Shown: positions 14,101-24,030, counted from the stretch's first letter. The stretch: DNA of 64,000 bases from Notolepis coatsorum (GCA_963971535.1 OZ020601.1:24352471-24416470), one strand, 5' to 3'. The notes: generated by a model not told the origin, from the letters alone. Made by a program: numbers and translations.

Positions 14101-17100
14101 ATCTGCATATGGCTCGCTGATAACAAACTATCATTACACATGGGCAAAACAGAGTCCATTCTCTTCGGTTCAAATAACAAACTCAGCAAGACCGACGGCT
14201 TCTCAGTTACAGTGGGTGACAATATTGTCACAAGGAAAGACGAAATTACCTACCTGGGTTCCATCCTAGAGGAAAATCTTTCCTGTGACAAAATGGCATC
14301 CAATGTAATAAAAAAAGTCAACCAACGAACTAGATTCTTGTACCGGATATCCTCTCTGGTAAACAAGAATACCCTGAAGACTCTGGCAGGAGCACTCATT
14401 CAAGGGTACTACGACTATGCGTGCACCTCATGGTACCAAAGCACCTCAAAGGCGCTTAAAACAAGATTACAAACATCACAAAACAAACTGGTCAGACTAC
14501 TACTTGACCTTACCCCCAGAACCCACCTCTCCCCTGCCCACTTTGACAACCTAGGATGGCTTAGAGTAGACGACAGAGTACAGCAACTTGCAATGGGCCT
14601 GGTCTACAAGATACACTATATGACTAAGGTACCCATGTACATGTCAAAATACTTCCCAAAGGTCAGTGAATACCACAACCACTACACCAGAGGAAGCTCA
14701 ACAAATCATGTTAAACCCAGATTCGGCTCAAACAAGGGACTAAACACGTTTTGCAATTATGACACATCAATGTGGAACGCCCTACCCAAAGCTGTAAAGG
14801 AATGTGAATCCCTACCCACATTCAAAACCGCTCTTAAAGAGCACCTACGGGAGGCTGCAATTCGAAACTGGCCACCGTAAATGCCCAAAACCCCCACCAC
14901 CTCCTAATAGACAGTCTCCTCCCCACCGCATGTATATATTCCCTCCCCACCGTATGGATATTTCTCTCCCACCCACCCACCCCCTCCTAATGTACAGTCC
15001 CCTCCCCATCATATGTATATACTCTGTCAGGATCTAGGGGTAACAGTACTGTATATTTGAATACCGTTTATGTCACAAATGTATCAGTACTAAATACCTA
15101 TATGTCCCTATGCCATAAATGTCATGTATGTTGTGTATGTCATAAATGTCTATATGAATTGAAAATGGGGGACCCTGATGTAAACAAGACAAACGTCTTT
15201 CTCAGGTCTGCATCCCCTTAACAAGTGTGTGTATTGAGCCGTACTGTATTGTACCCATTCTGCAATCTGTTAAATAAAGTTTTCATTCATTCATTCATTC
15301 ACTTCCGGTTTGGCGTGGAGTGTAACTCGCCCGATCATCCACCAGGCGGCGGTATTGAGGCATTGCAATATCAGACAGGGTGCAGCTGCAGTCCCGCAGG
15401 GAGGCTGGATGAATTATGAATGCCATGGCGAAAAAATGAAATAGTGATCCCAACACGTTGTTGGCGTTCAACGCATGGCGGGCAATAACGAATTATGATA
15501 TTGTTGGCGTCCAATGTGTTAAGACTACAACGATTTCATGACGGCGTAATTTCCTCGCGTCTAAATCATCCAGTTTCCGATGCAATGCAGAGATTTTTAT
15601 AAGCTCATATTTAGCTAATAAAACTTAAAATCATTGGTAAACAAACGTACTGTTGTTTTGATAAGGTTAGGGTCTTTACTCTTGGATACATTTGAAAACG
15701 CAACATTAATTAATACGGACTGTATTGATACTCACGGTGCGCAATTCTCGCACATAGTCGCTGTATGATCCATCTCTGTTAGAAATGTGTTTTATTTATA
15801 AAAGGTCATATCAACATCAGTAATATTGGTTATCGGCCATAATAGAAATGTTAATATAGGTTATTGGCAACGGCCAATTTTTTTTATATTGGTGCATCCC
15901 TAGTAATTTCACAGCAAGTTTGAGTGTCCACGGTGCAACTCCTGTGGACACCACAATGAAGGATCTGAATTAGCTGCACAGGTGAGCAAAATCAACAACA
16001 GTGACTGTGACTAGCGTCTGTCCCTAAATCCAAAACACCATATCTACGTCTGGACTATGACTGAGACTGGACACATCCAGACTGGACAGACCTGCTGCTG
16101 CAGTAACGCCAGGACTTCCTCCGCGTCAGTGTCTTCCAGGTTCTCCTGGGCGAAGATCTCCCACTGTGGAGGCTCGTCTGGGTACTTCTCCACGTAGGTG
16201 AACTTCAGGGTCGCCTCCACCACTGGACAGAGGGAACAGTAGAGGCTTTGAACTTGCACTTATGTAACCCTGCCTGAAGCCTAATAAAATGTATATCTCC
16301 CCGAGCCTGAAGCCTAGTAAAATGTATATCTTCCTGAGCCTGAAGCCTAGTAAAATGTATAGATAGATAGATAGATACTTTATTAAACCCCTTGGGGAAA
16401 TTCAGGGTATCTCGCAGCTCACACAGTATACAGACATCGACAGTTCTCATTCAGTCGTTTCACGTTATGTCTGCATCATGAATTAAAAATAAGCACATGA
16501 TAAAATTCAATTAAATCATATCTATCAATATCAATAAGAGCGTGATGAGATAAAAGCAGGTGTATAAAACAAGTGTGTAAAAAACAGGTGTATGAAAAAC
16601 TGTGTATAAAAACAGGTGTAAAAACAGGTGTGTGTGTCAGAGGTCAAGGTCCCCCGCACTATATTACGCTGTTGTACAGTCTGATGGCAGTGGGGACAAA
16701 GGACCTCCTATGCCGCTCAGTCCGTGAGTGCAGGGAGATTAGCCGTCCGCTGCGACTGCTGCTCTGCCCCACCAGGGTGTGGTGGAGAGGGTGGTTGGTA
16801 GAGCTGCTGCGATTACCGCATTACCGCGGTATCGCTGTTACATCACGGCCACCGCAGAGTAGGCTGAATACCGCGTCACCGCTGTTTTTTATAATAATAA
16901 TAATAGATTACCCTCCTCTCGTTGGGCTTGCGGCTCTGCAGATATACCCTACTCCTCTATCGAGATTCCAAGCGACCCTATTGGGTACCAGAAAAGTCAC
17001 GTGAAACATTGCAGACCACTGATTGGTCAGAAGAGAGACGCGTCACACGTTTTTTACGTCCTGAATGTCAGCTCATCACAACACGGCTAATAACGTTAGC

Positions 17101-20100
17101 TTTAACTCTCCGCCGGAATGGACTACCATCGCTCTTCAGGAGTACTAAACGAGACATAATGATTTTACTGTCTGCAACGAATGTTATAATAAAAGCCCTT
17201 CGTTCTATACACTTGTCTGATTGAAAACTTTATTAACAGACCGCAGAATGGGACAACTCAGCACGCTCTGAGCAAAGAAAGGAACTGAGATATGAATAGA
17301 GTATTGCTTGCGTTGCTATGGTCCGGTAAATACGCTGGTGTTATTGAACGTATAACTATATAATGTTAATGCCACAAAACGAATGCCTTTATTATAAAGT
17401 AGTAACTTTATAGTAATAATAATAAGAAAGGGTCAGGGGGGTTAGGGGTAACCACCCCTGCCCGCGACACCGAGTGAACTGCGCACGACCAGAGGGGAAA
17501 CTTCGAATCCGTGTTTCACTTTCAATAACTAATGCGTGCTTGCCGAATCCCAAACAATATTCATGCTGCAAAGTCATCCTCTAAAGATAGACATTTAGAC
17601 TAGAGGCAGGCTATATGCTATAAAGAGTAGACTACTACTAAAAAAAAATGCATTCAAACTTTTTTTTTTTAATTTTTTGTGTGCGTGCGGTAATAACCGC
17701 GGCGGTAGGAAATATTTTGCAAATCTGTGCGGTAAGGAAAACATCAATACCGCGGCAGCTCTAGTGGTTGGTATTGTCCATAATGGCCAGCAGCTTGCTC
17801 TGCGTGCGGCTCTCCACCACGGTCCCCAGTGGGTCCAGTCTCCTCCCCACCACTGAGCCAGCCTTTTTCACCAGCTTATCCAGCCGCCTGGTATCCCTGG
17901 CCGTGGTATTACCACCCCAGCAGACAGCGGCATAGAGCACACTTGCCACCACTGCCTGATAGAACATGAACAACATTTCCCCACACACATTAAAAGACCT
18001 GAGCCTCCTAAAGAAGAACAGCCGGCTATGTCCTTTCTTGTAGAGCGCTTCTACGTTTGCAGCCCAGGCCAGCTTATCGTCAAGGTGCACACCTAAATAT
18101 TTGTATGTCTGCACCGTCGCAATGTTGTTTCCCTGTATATGCTGACTGGTTGCAGAGGTGGTTTTCGACCTGCGGAAGTCCAGTATCATCTCCTTGGTCT
18201 TTGTTGCGTTCAGGAGAAGGCCGTTCCGTTCGCTCCAGTCACTGAAGGCTCGCACCTGGTCCCTGTACTCTCCCTCCTGTCCCTTCCTATTCCTGAGCCT
18301 GAAGCCTAGTAAAATGTATATCTCTCCGAGTCTGAAGCCTATTCAAATGTATATCTCTCCGAGTCTGAAGTCTAGTAAAATGTATATCTCTGAGCCTGAA
18401 ACCTAGTAAAGATTATATCTTCCTGAGCCTGAAGCCTAGTAAAATGTATATCGTCCTGAGCCTGAAGTCTAGTAAAGCTAGGGTCAAAACACGCAGAGGC
18501 ACTCTACAAGAAGGGCCAGAGCCGACTCTATGTCCTCAGAAGGCTGAGATCCTTCAACGTCTGCACAAGGATGTTGAGGGTGTTCTACGAGTCTGTGGTG
18601 GTGGGCACCTTCTTGTACGCTGTGACCTGCTGGGGCGGCGGACTGAGAGCGGGGGATGCAAACAGGCTGGAAAAGCTGGTCAGGAAGGCCAGTAACATGT
18701 TAGGGGTGGAACTGGACTCTCTAGCGTTGGTGGCGGAGAGGAGGTGCCTTGCTAAGCTCAACACCATCATGGACAACCCCTCCCACCCACTACACACAGA
18801 CTTGGCTGATAGAAGGAGCACGTTCAGTGTTAGACTAAGACTCCCAAGATGCAACACTGAACGACATAGGAAGTCCTTCATTCCGACAGCCATCAGACTT
18901 TATAACGCATCACTGTGCCTCACTGAGCACAGGGTGACAGTACTATCCAGCATAATCTTCATGGACTTTTTTCTTTACACTTAGTACTGTAGTGTACACT
19001 TACTGTATATATCTGTATATTTTTGCCTATATTTTTTATATTTTAGAATGTACAGAATGTATATCCGAGACCGTATTTTATTATTTATTCTCTATTCTTA
19101 TACGTGACTTTTGTTTCTGACTACCTAAATGTTTACTGTTAGCGATCTGTAGTGCTGAATTTCCTTCTGGATAAATAAAGTATTTCTATTCCATTCTTAT
19201 ATCTCCCTGAGCCAGAAGCCTACAGTAGTAAAGCTTACAACTTCCTGAGCCTGAAGCCTAGTAAAGCTTATATCTCCCTGAGCCTGAAGCCTAGTAAAGC
19301 TTATATCTTCCTGAGCCTGAAGCCTAGTAAAGCTTATAATTATCTCCTTGAGCCTGAAGTCTAGTAAAGCTTATATCTCCCTGAGCCTGAAGTCTAGTAA
19401 AGCTTATATCTTCCTGAGCCTGAAGTCTAGTAAAGCTTATATCCCCCTGAGCCTGAAGTCTAGTAAAGCTTATATCTTCCTGAGCCTGAAGCCTAGTAAA
19501 GCTTACATCTTCCTGAGCCTGAAGCCTAGTAAAGCTTACATCTTCCTGAGCCTGAAGCCTAGTAAAGCTTACATCTTCCTGAGCCTGAAGTCTAGTAAAG
19601 CTTACATCTTCCTGAGCCTGAAGCCTAGTAAAGCTTATATCTTCCTGAGCCTGAAGCCTAGTAAAGCTTATATCTCCCTGAGCCTGAAGTCTAGTAAAGC
19701 TTACATCTTCCTGAGCCTGAAGTCTAGTAAAGCTTACATCTTCCTGAGCCTGAAGCCTAGTAAAGCTTACATCTTCCTGAGCCTGAAGTCTAGTAAAGCT
19801 TACATCTTCCTGAGCCTGAAGCCTAGTAAAGCTTATATCTCCCTGAGCCTGAAGCCTAGTAAAGCTTACATCTTCCTGAGCCTGAAGTCTAGTAAAGCTT
19901 ATATCTCCCTGAGCCTGAAGTCTAGTAAAGCCGAGAACCGAGAACAAATCTACTAAAATCTTCTGTGACTTACAGAGCTATCATGGAATGGAACTCATTG
20001 CCAAGCTACTTAGCTGAAATAGAATCCAAGGCCACCTTCAAGAGGAAGTTAAAGTGCAGGGCGGCTACGTGGTGCAGTGGGAAAGGCGCTCACCACAAAT

Positions 20101-23100
20101 ACTGGAGACTGGGCTCGAACAGGTTCGCCTCGAACAGGTTCGCCTCCCTGTTCGAGCCCAGCGCTCCACATTGCTTTCAGTTTAGCTGGTCGTCCGCACT
20201 AATACACATTGGCAGTATTAGGGGGAGGGAAACTGATGGGTGGGGATCGGGCGTTGTGGACAGCGACTCCTACAGGTCGGTTGGTGCGCCTGCGCAGTAG
20301 AATCAGGAAGCGACGGGGGCGGGGCCCCTCCAAAGCCCAGACCCCTGACGCTGAAAGATCGAGCCGCACAAGTGGAAAGATGCGACTGCTGTTACCTCGA
20401 GTATCGGAGGGGACTCGTGCTATGTATGACTTAGTCCACATTGCAGCCGGCTTGTGGGAGGCAAGAAACAGCGTTCGAGACAGGGGAGGGTTGAATTGGA
20501 TGATACGAAAAATTGGGGATGGGAGAAAAATAGAAAATGGGAGAAAAAGGTGGATCAAAAAAAAGAGGAAGTTAAAGTGCCATCTACTAACGAGCATGCA
20601 CTGAGCCCTTATGGCATAGCGGTAAAAACCAATTGACGGTTAGTTGTATTTAAGTTGATGGCAGTGAGTGCTGCTCAGGAAGCACTATTTATTTAATTTT
20701 AATTATTATATTTGAATACTTTTTACTAATAAATATCTTGTACAATATCATCCTAACTGATATTGATAATGATGTAATTGATGATGTAATTGATGAAGAA
20801 AAAATCTAATCTACGAATTCCAATCTGGCTTCAGAACATCCCACTCCACTGACACATGCCTTCTCTATTTAAACGACCACATCAAACAAGAGGTGGACGC
20901 GGGCAAATACTGCGGCATGGTCATGCTAGACCTACAAAAGGCCTTCGACACTGTCAATCACACCATTCTGATTGACAAGCTAAAAGCAATTGGTTTTGAT
21001 AGTCTATCAGTGAGTTGGATGCAATCCTACCTGGAGGTGAGAGCAGATGGTGAAGGTAAACGGTACCCTATCCCCCCCCCCCCTCACAGTAAGCTGTGGT
21101 GTTCCACAAGGAAGCATACTAGGTCCGCTACTGTTCCTAATTTATGCAAATGACATGTCGTCAGCTTGTGACTGCAACTTGTTCCTGTTTGCGGACGACT
21201 CAGCCCTGCTGGTCTCTGACAAGAACAAGTTGCAGGTTGAAAAAACCCTCAGCTCAGAACTAGGCAAAATCTGCATATGGCTCGCTGATAACAAACTATC
21301 ATTACACATGGGCAAAACAGAGTCCATTCTCTTCGGTTCAAATAACAAACTCAGCAAGACCGACGGCTTCTCAGTTACAGTGGGTGACAATATTGTCACA
21401 AGGAAAGAAGATATTACCTACCTGGGTTCCATCCTAGAGGCAAATCTTTCCTGTGACAAAATGGCATCCAATGTAATAAAAAAAGTCAACCAACAAACTC
21501 GATTCTTGTACCGGATCTCCTCACTGGTAAACAAGAATACCCTGAAGACTCTGGCAGGAGCACTCATTCAAGGGTACTACGACTATGCTTGCACCTCATG
21601 GTACCAAAGCACCTCAAAGGCGCTAAAAACAAAATTACAAACATCTCAAAACAAACTGGTCAGACTACTGCTTGACCTTACTCCTAGAACCCACCTCACC
21701 CCTGCCCACTTTGACAACCTAGGATGGCTTAGAGTAGACGACAGAGTACAGCAACTTGCAATGGGCCTGGTCTACAAGATACACTACACGACCAAGGTAC
21801 CCATGTACATGTCAAAATACTTCCCAAAGGTCAGTGAATACCACAATCACAACACCAGAGGGAACTCCACAAATCATGTTAAACCCAGATTCGGCTCAAA
21901 CAAGGGACTAAACACGTTTCGCAATTATGCCACATCAATGTGGAACGCCCTACCCAAAGCTGTAAAGGAATGTGAATCACTACCCACTTTCAAAACCACT
22001 CTCAAAGAACACCTACGGGAGACTGTACAGTGTTCCCCCCCCCAACCCCCTCCAATGTACAGTAAATTACCTAGTACGGTTGTCAATATTCCAATGTACA
22101 GTTTTGCTTGCACAGTTGTACAGTGTTCCCCCCCCCAACCCCTCCTACCCAACCCCCCCCCCCCACCCAACCTCCTCCAATGTACAGTTTTTACGTCAAA
22201 TGTATATACTCCCTTTTCTGGACTATTTTTGTATCACAAACAGTACTGTATTTGCAAATCTGGTATGTCATAAATGTATAGATGTAGCAGTACTGTCTAT
22301 GTGTATGTCATGTATGTCGTATATGTCCTGATGAATTGAAAATGGGGGACCCTGGTGTAAACAAGACGAAAGTTCTGCAATCTGTTAATAAAGTTTTCAA
22401 TCAATCAATAAATCAAAGCCTAGTAAGCCTAATGTCTCCCTGAAGGAACACTGCATTAAATGCTCCAATATGGATTTGTTTCCTAAACCCCCACTGGCTC
22501 AAATGGATAATTAGATGTGACCAGGCTACATAATAATAACTGTACTTACTTTCATCGTTTTCCCCTTGATCTGATGTGACAGTGATGGTGAAGCTGGTGG
22601 GATCCTCAGAGAGCACTGTAGAACAACACATACATTTATGTTAACCCAGAAGTTGAACTTACTTCACATTCTATTCTACACGTCTGTAGACTCTCAGAAG
22701 GCTGTGGTGATTTATTATATTGAGTCCTTAGATGATGTCTATTTGATGCCAAAACGTGATTATTATATTGTAAATGCTCATTTTATGTCTTCACTTTATG
22801 TATTGATCTTATTCTGTAAATATTATGCTCATGCCTATTTTACTGCTGTGAAGCACTTTGGGCTACAATTCTTGTATGAAAGGTGCTATACAAATAACGT
22901 GTATTATTATTAGTAGTGGCATTATTATTATTATTATGTGAACTAACTGACTAGTCTATAGCTCTAATAACGCCATGTGTATCTTGACAGCTCCCTGAAC
23001 TCCTGGTTGGCTAACGAGCTGCACTGACATTGACACGGGTAGCCTACATATGAATTGAGCATAAAACAGACGGTTAAAACTAAAAAATATACACCTCACC

Positions 23101-23357
23101 AACTAAGCTACCAATTTATGCCAACAAACTAATTCCTGCGTCAAGACTGTTGAGTTGGCTTTGCTAATAACAGCCGTTTTAATAAACATGATCTATAAGT
23201 GACGCTAGCAGAGCCAGTCAGCTAACGTTAGCTTCGACAGCTAGCCGGCTTTCACTTCTTTATGACCTGGCAGAACGTTCAGACCTGTGAAAGAGTCTGG
23301 ATAGATGGATTCTATCGCCTCCAGCTCGTTCCGCTGCTCTTCTGCGTAATCTGTCAT
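2032..23357 (-). CDS. rwdd1: RWDD1, RWD domain-containing protein 1 (7 coding exons, complete)
   Basis: Seven minus-strand exons join with consistent phases and GT-AG borders: 23285-23357, 22550-22615, 16092-16222, 11403-11546, 7191-7323, 6375-6437 and 2032-2144. They total 723 nt, or 240 residues plus stop; the mammalian protein is about 243. The start reads [20 protein letters not shown], the typical RWD opening. The RWD fold covers about residues 1-110, with the YPDEPP element of the RWD family in exon 3. A charged coiled coil follows (exon 4), then the conserved VTIENF block (exon 5), and an acidic tail [13 protein letters not shown] before TGA. RWDD1 is known as a cytosolic partner of the DRG2/DFRP2 translation-linked GTPase system; that role is taken from the family. 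Exon 5 begins VLFQGT where mammals have QLFHGT. Introns 2 and 4 are swollen by transposons. A variant polyadenylation signal (ATTAAA on the minus strand) lies at 1828-1833. Confidence 0.95.
2530..2877 (-). mobile_element. LINE-A 3' end with an inserted TTAA MITE
   Basis: It starts with ttgattgattgaaaacagat and continues as LINE-A 3' UTR to the TTAA at 2878. The 101-bp TTAA element at 2598-2698 interrupts it. Confidence 0.85.
2598..2698. mobile_element. 101-bp TTAA-flanked MITE (piggyBac-type)
   Basis: It begins ccctttcactgcc and ends gcagcgaaaggg, with TTAA at 2594-2597 and 2699-2702. Intact LINE-A copies have a single TTAA at this very point (ttgttaagggg), so it marks the target. Internal ttaaccctt repeats are present. 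Confidence 0.9.
2878..3775 (-). mobile_element. TTAA element A (right end lost)
   Basis: Left end ttaa/cactttgaccgcc. It continues with the family core (gcagggctataacttttt, cattaccatggcccattca, a G run before tcgtttataattccgtgg) and then degenerates near 3770 without a second TTAA. Confidence 0.8.
4313..5382 (-). mobile_element. hAT transposon remnant with transposase fragment
   Basis: Ends caggggtgggcaact and agttgcccctccctg are near-perfect inverted repeats. The exact 8-bp duplication ggctagag flanks them (4305-4312, 5383-5390). A minus-strand relic at 5075-5215 encodes transposase sequence. A second hAT-like end (tagggctgacccctattag) appears near 5213. Confidence 0.93.
5075..5215 (-). pseudogene. 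hAT transposase relic (GTF2IRD2/ZBED-like)
   Basis: The minus strand reads [20 protein letters not shown], then [16 protein letters not shown], ending at a stop. [10 protein letters not shown] is the conserved catalytic-region motif of Charlie-type hAT transposases. Only about 46 codons survive. Confidence 0.8.
5655..5800. mobile_element. possible hAT left end
   Basis: ctagggatgccccccgaaac followed by accggttctaaa repeats looks like a hAT terminal region. No matching right end or duplication found. Confidence 0.35.
6375..6437 (-). CDS. rwdd1: RWDD1 coding exon 6
   Basis: 63 nt, phase 1 to phase 1, acceptor taccag and donor gtaagatc. It encodes [20 protein letters not shown], almost identical to the mammalian exon. 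Confidence 0.95.
6525..7182. repeat. about 38-bp tandem array in rwdd1 intron 5
   Basis: About 17 units with gtttagtcagtttgattcag and ggtgttttagtaaca, some shortened. The last unit runs into the exon 5 donor (7190). Confidence 0.93.
7191..7323 (-). CDS. rwdd1: RWDD1 coding exon 5
   Basis: 133 nt with acceptor gatag and donor gtaaacac. It encodes [20 protein letters not shown] and a basic/acidic helix ending AGKGKLT, matching the conserved C-terminal block of RWDD1. A 38-bp tandem array begins within bases of the donor. Confidence 0.92.
7495..7680. repeat. about 22-bp tandem array
   Basis: Copies of ctgctgctaatatactgtac with short variants lie just before TTAA element B. Confidence 0.9.
7688..8471 (+). 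mobile_element. TTAA element B
   Basis: TTAA at 7684-7687 and 8472-8475; ends cacattgagagc and ggcaatcaaagtg. It contains the C run (8077-8089) and the conserved gttatagccctgcaaagaag. No transposase frame. Confidence 0.88.
8966..10919 (-). pseudogene. 5'-truncated LINE (L2/Rex1-like) reverse transcriptase, split by a hAT
   Basis: Minus-strand RT motifs: [50 protein letters not shown] and FKYLGVHI. Coding part 10259-10919 continues across the hAT into 8966-9506, which holds the 3' end ([10 protein letters not shown]). The 5' part is missing. Confidence 0.88.
9515..10250. mobile_element. hAT MITE inside a LINE
   Basis: Ends cagggagctaaa and tttcggtccctg (inverted). The exact 8-bp duplication cttggata lies at 9507-9514 and 10251-10258. 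A hairpin (ggcgggtag/ctacccgcc) lies near 9550-9582, with a related ggcgggcggc near the right end. No coding frame is seen. Confidence 0.94.
11403..11546 (-). CDS. rwdd1: RWDD1 coding exon 4
   Basis: 144 nt, phase 0 on both sides, gtatgt donor. It encodes [20 protein letters not shown] and then a highly charged R/E/K coiled coil ending EAEEAEK. Confidence 0.94.
11812..12160. mobile_element. hAT MITE (degenerate), same family as 58727-59092
   Basis: It shares the ccgatattgtccaactc and gccgataatat...ggacatccct core and ends with the 58.7-kb copy. The left end is tgggatg instead of tagggatg. Flanking ataataat/aaaataat make an imperfect duplication. Confidence 0.8.
12783..15518 (-). mobile_element. 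TTAA element C containing a LINE-A copy
   Basis: TTAA at 12779-12782 and 15519-15522. Ends cacattgggcgcc and tggcgtccaatgtg. The left part (12840-13500) and right part (15300-15518) together match element E; the LINE lies between. Confidence 0.93.
13500..15299 (+). pseudogene. LINE-A copy inserted in a TTAA element (RT and full 3' end)
   Basis: The RT reads [53 protein letters not shown] and LFADDS. The C-terminal block is [20 protein letters not shown] and [20 protein letters not shown] frameshift lies near 13840-13900. The 3' UTR has AATAAA and an (attc)n tail. The short duplication cacttc flanks it (13494-13499, 15300-15305). It is an L2-like non-LTR element, 5'-truncated. Confidence 0.92.
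16092..16222 (-). CDS. rwdd1: RWDD1 coding exon 3
   Basis: 131 nt. It contains [14 protein letters not shown] and [14 protein letters not shown], the diagnostic RWD core, and ends in phase 0 at CAGCAGCAG/gtctg. The donor gtctg is non-optimal but is also used in exon 1. Confidence 0.94.
16262..16358. repeat. 33-bp minisatellite, segment 1
   Basis: Three units sharing cctgaagcctagtaaaatg, cut by the LINE that begins at 16359. Confidence 0.9.
16359..18290 (-). pseudogene. LINE (L2/Rex1-like) RT C-terminus, split by a hAT
   Basis: The minus-strand frame 17772-18255 has [41 protein letters not shown] and CWGGNTTA, the usual end of the RT-containing ORF of fish L2/Rex1-like LINEs. It resumes at 16790 and ends in a gatagatag 3' tail at 16359-16379, with a tactttattaaacccc tail motif. 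Flanks are 33-bp minisatellite units. Confidence 0.9.
16799..17763. mobile_element. hAT element inside a LINE, carrying a LINE 3' tail
   Basis: Ends tagagctgc and gcagctcta (9-bp perfect inverted repeat, more with mismatches) and the exact 8-bp duplication gtggttgg (16791-16798, 17764-17771). Inside, 17219-17255 matches the 3' tail of the LINE-A family in reverse (gattgaaaactttattaac). Confidence 0.95.
18290..18480. repeat. 33-bp minisatellite, segment 2
   Basis: Five to six units, between the minus-strand LINE and the plus-strand LINE. Confidence 0.9.
18481..19195 (+). pseudogene. 5'-truncated LINE (L2/Rex1-like), plus strand
   Basis: It encodes [54 protein letters not shown] and [13 protein letters not shown]. 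The 3' UTR ends gataaataaagtatttctatt. It is the same LINE group as 16359-18290 but in the opposite orientation, and inserted in the same minisatellite. Confidence 0.88.
19196..19950. repeat. 33-bp minisatellite, main array (about 23 units)
   Basis: Units carry tgagcctgaagcctagtaaa with C/T alternation. A period divisible by three leaves both strands open for about 200 codons, which is not a gene. A remnant lies at 22415-22445 beyond the next LINE. Confidence 0.95.
19965..20780 (+). pseudogene. LINE 3' coding fragment interrupted by a SINE
   Basis: The frame reads [20 protein letters not shown], then KATFKRKLK. The SINE interrupts, and CHLLTSMH and a stop follow after it. This is a typical non-LTR ORF2 C-terminus. 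Confidence 0.75.
20058..20563 (+). mobile_element. tRNA-derived SINE (copy 1)
   Basis: 506 bp flanked by an exact 17-bp duplication agaggaagttaaagtgc (20041-20057, 20564-20580). The head agggcggctacgtggtgcag is tRNA-like with A-box character. A gttcgagccc B-box-like element is duplicated in the head. The A-rich end is atcaaaaaaa. Its body matches 63276-63758. Confidence 0.93.
20797..22410 (+). pseudogene. LINE-A copy (5'-truncated, frameshifted)
   Basis: It starts inside the RT at ...[10 protein letters not shown] and repeats all later motifs of the 13.5-kb copy with few differences. A two-base loss near 21040 shifts the frame before [18 protein letters not shown]. The 3' UTR has runs of C, AATAAA and a (tcaa)n tail. 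Confidence 0.92.
22550..22615 (-). CDS. rwdd1: RWDD1 coding exon 2
   Basis: 66 nt between a ctacag acceptor and a gtaagtac donor. It encodes the SFTITVTS strand and GENDE, matching the RWD family. Phase 1 at both ends agrees with exons 1 and 3. Confidence 0.94.
23285..23357 (-). CDS. rwdd1: RWDD1 coding exon 1
   Basis: The ATG is at 23355-23357 and 24 codons plus one base precede the donor (ACAG/gtctga). It encodes the N-terminal helix and start of the RWD domain. The downstream ATG-poor context and the family N-terminus fix the start. Confidence 0.94.
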
Positions 23358-23640
23358 TTTCTTCGAGCTCCAGTTATCTATGAATTAACAAACTCATCCC
23401 CGACACAGCGCCTGCTGGAAGAGTAGCGTGCTCAGATCTGGCCCGACGGGGAGCGACTGTATCGATGGTCTGCTTTTTAGGTCTGGAAAGGGAATATTGA
23501 ATAGGGAGGTGTAGTGGTTACGTCATCTTCGTTTTTTCCTGTTCCACCCTCTGTTCCACTCCATGTATTTCCTCATTGACCATTTATAAATCGGCTCGTT
23601 TTAGAGAAATAAAGCATTAACGTTGGCATGGTGTACCTTT
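23358..23640 (-). promoter_or_regulatory. presumed rwdd1 5' UTR and promoter region
   Basis: Repeat-free sequence upstream of the rwdd1 ATG, moderately GC-rich around 23400-23460, without an evident TATA box at a standard distance. Assigned by position only. Confidence 0.3.
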
Positions 23641-23992
23641 CTGTGCGTATTCATCCACAATCTATAGCTCAACATGAAAATATTCGTAAAGGTAGCAAAA
23701 TAACAACGTTTATGTTTTAGTTCGCTGGGAAACTACACTGCTATTTGGCGCTGCTGACTGACGTCACCACAGCGTAGACGCATGGCTTTAGTCACAGACC
23801 TAGGATCAGATTTCCCTTACATTCCATAAGCTTAACAATTCGTACAATGGGAAAATAACTGACCCTGAATCTGTGGCTAGTATCTCTCTGGTGGTCATAA
23901 CCATTCATCTCTAAAGCCAACCACTATTTTTAAAAGCAACAATCACGTTACCATATTTGTATTTATATTTTAAATCGTATAACGTTATTTCG

Positions 23993-23993
23993 C

Positions 23994-24030
<37 letters not shown>

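Noticed and set aside
19324..19956. Open frames of over 200 codons on both strands with an 11-residue repeat
   Set aside because: They come from a 33-bp minisatellite; a period divisible by three keeps frames open. There is no start context, domain or conservation.
20060..20110. tRNA gene
   Set aside because: A tRNA-like head with A and B box character, but it continues into a SINE body with an A-rich tail and target duplications, and the cloverleaf is disrupted by duplication.
20199..20636. Overlapping frames of about 130 codons on both strands
   Set aside because: They lie wholly inside the tRNA-derived SINE, which is bounded by a 17-bp duplication.
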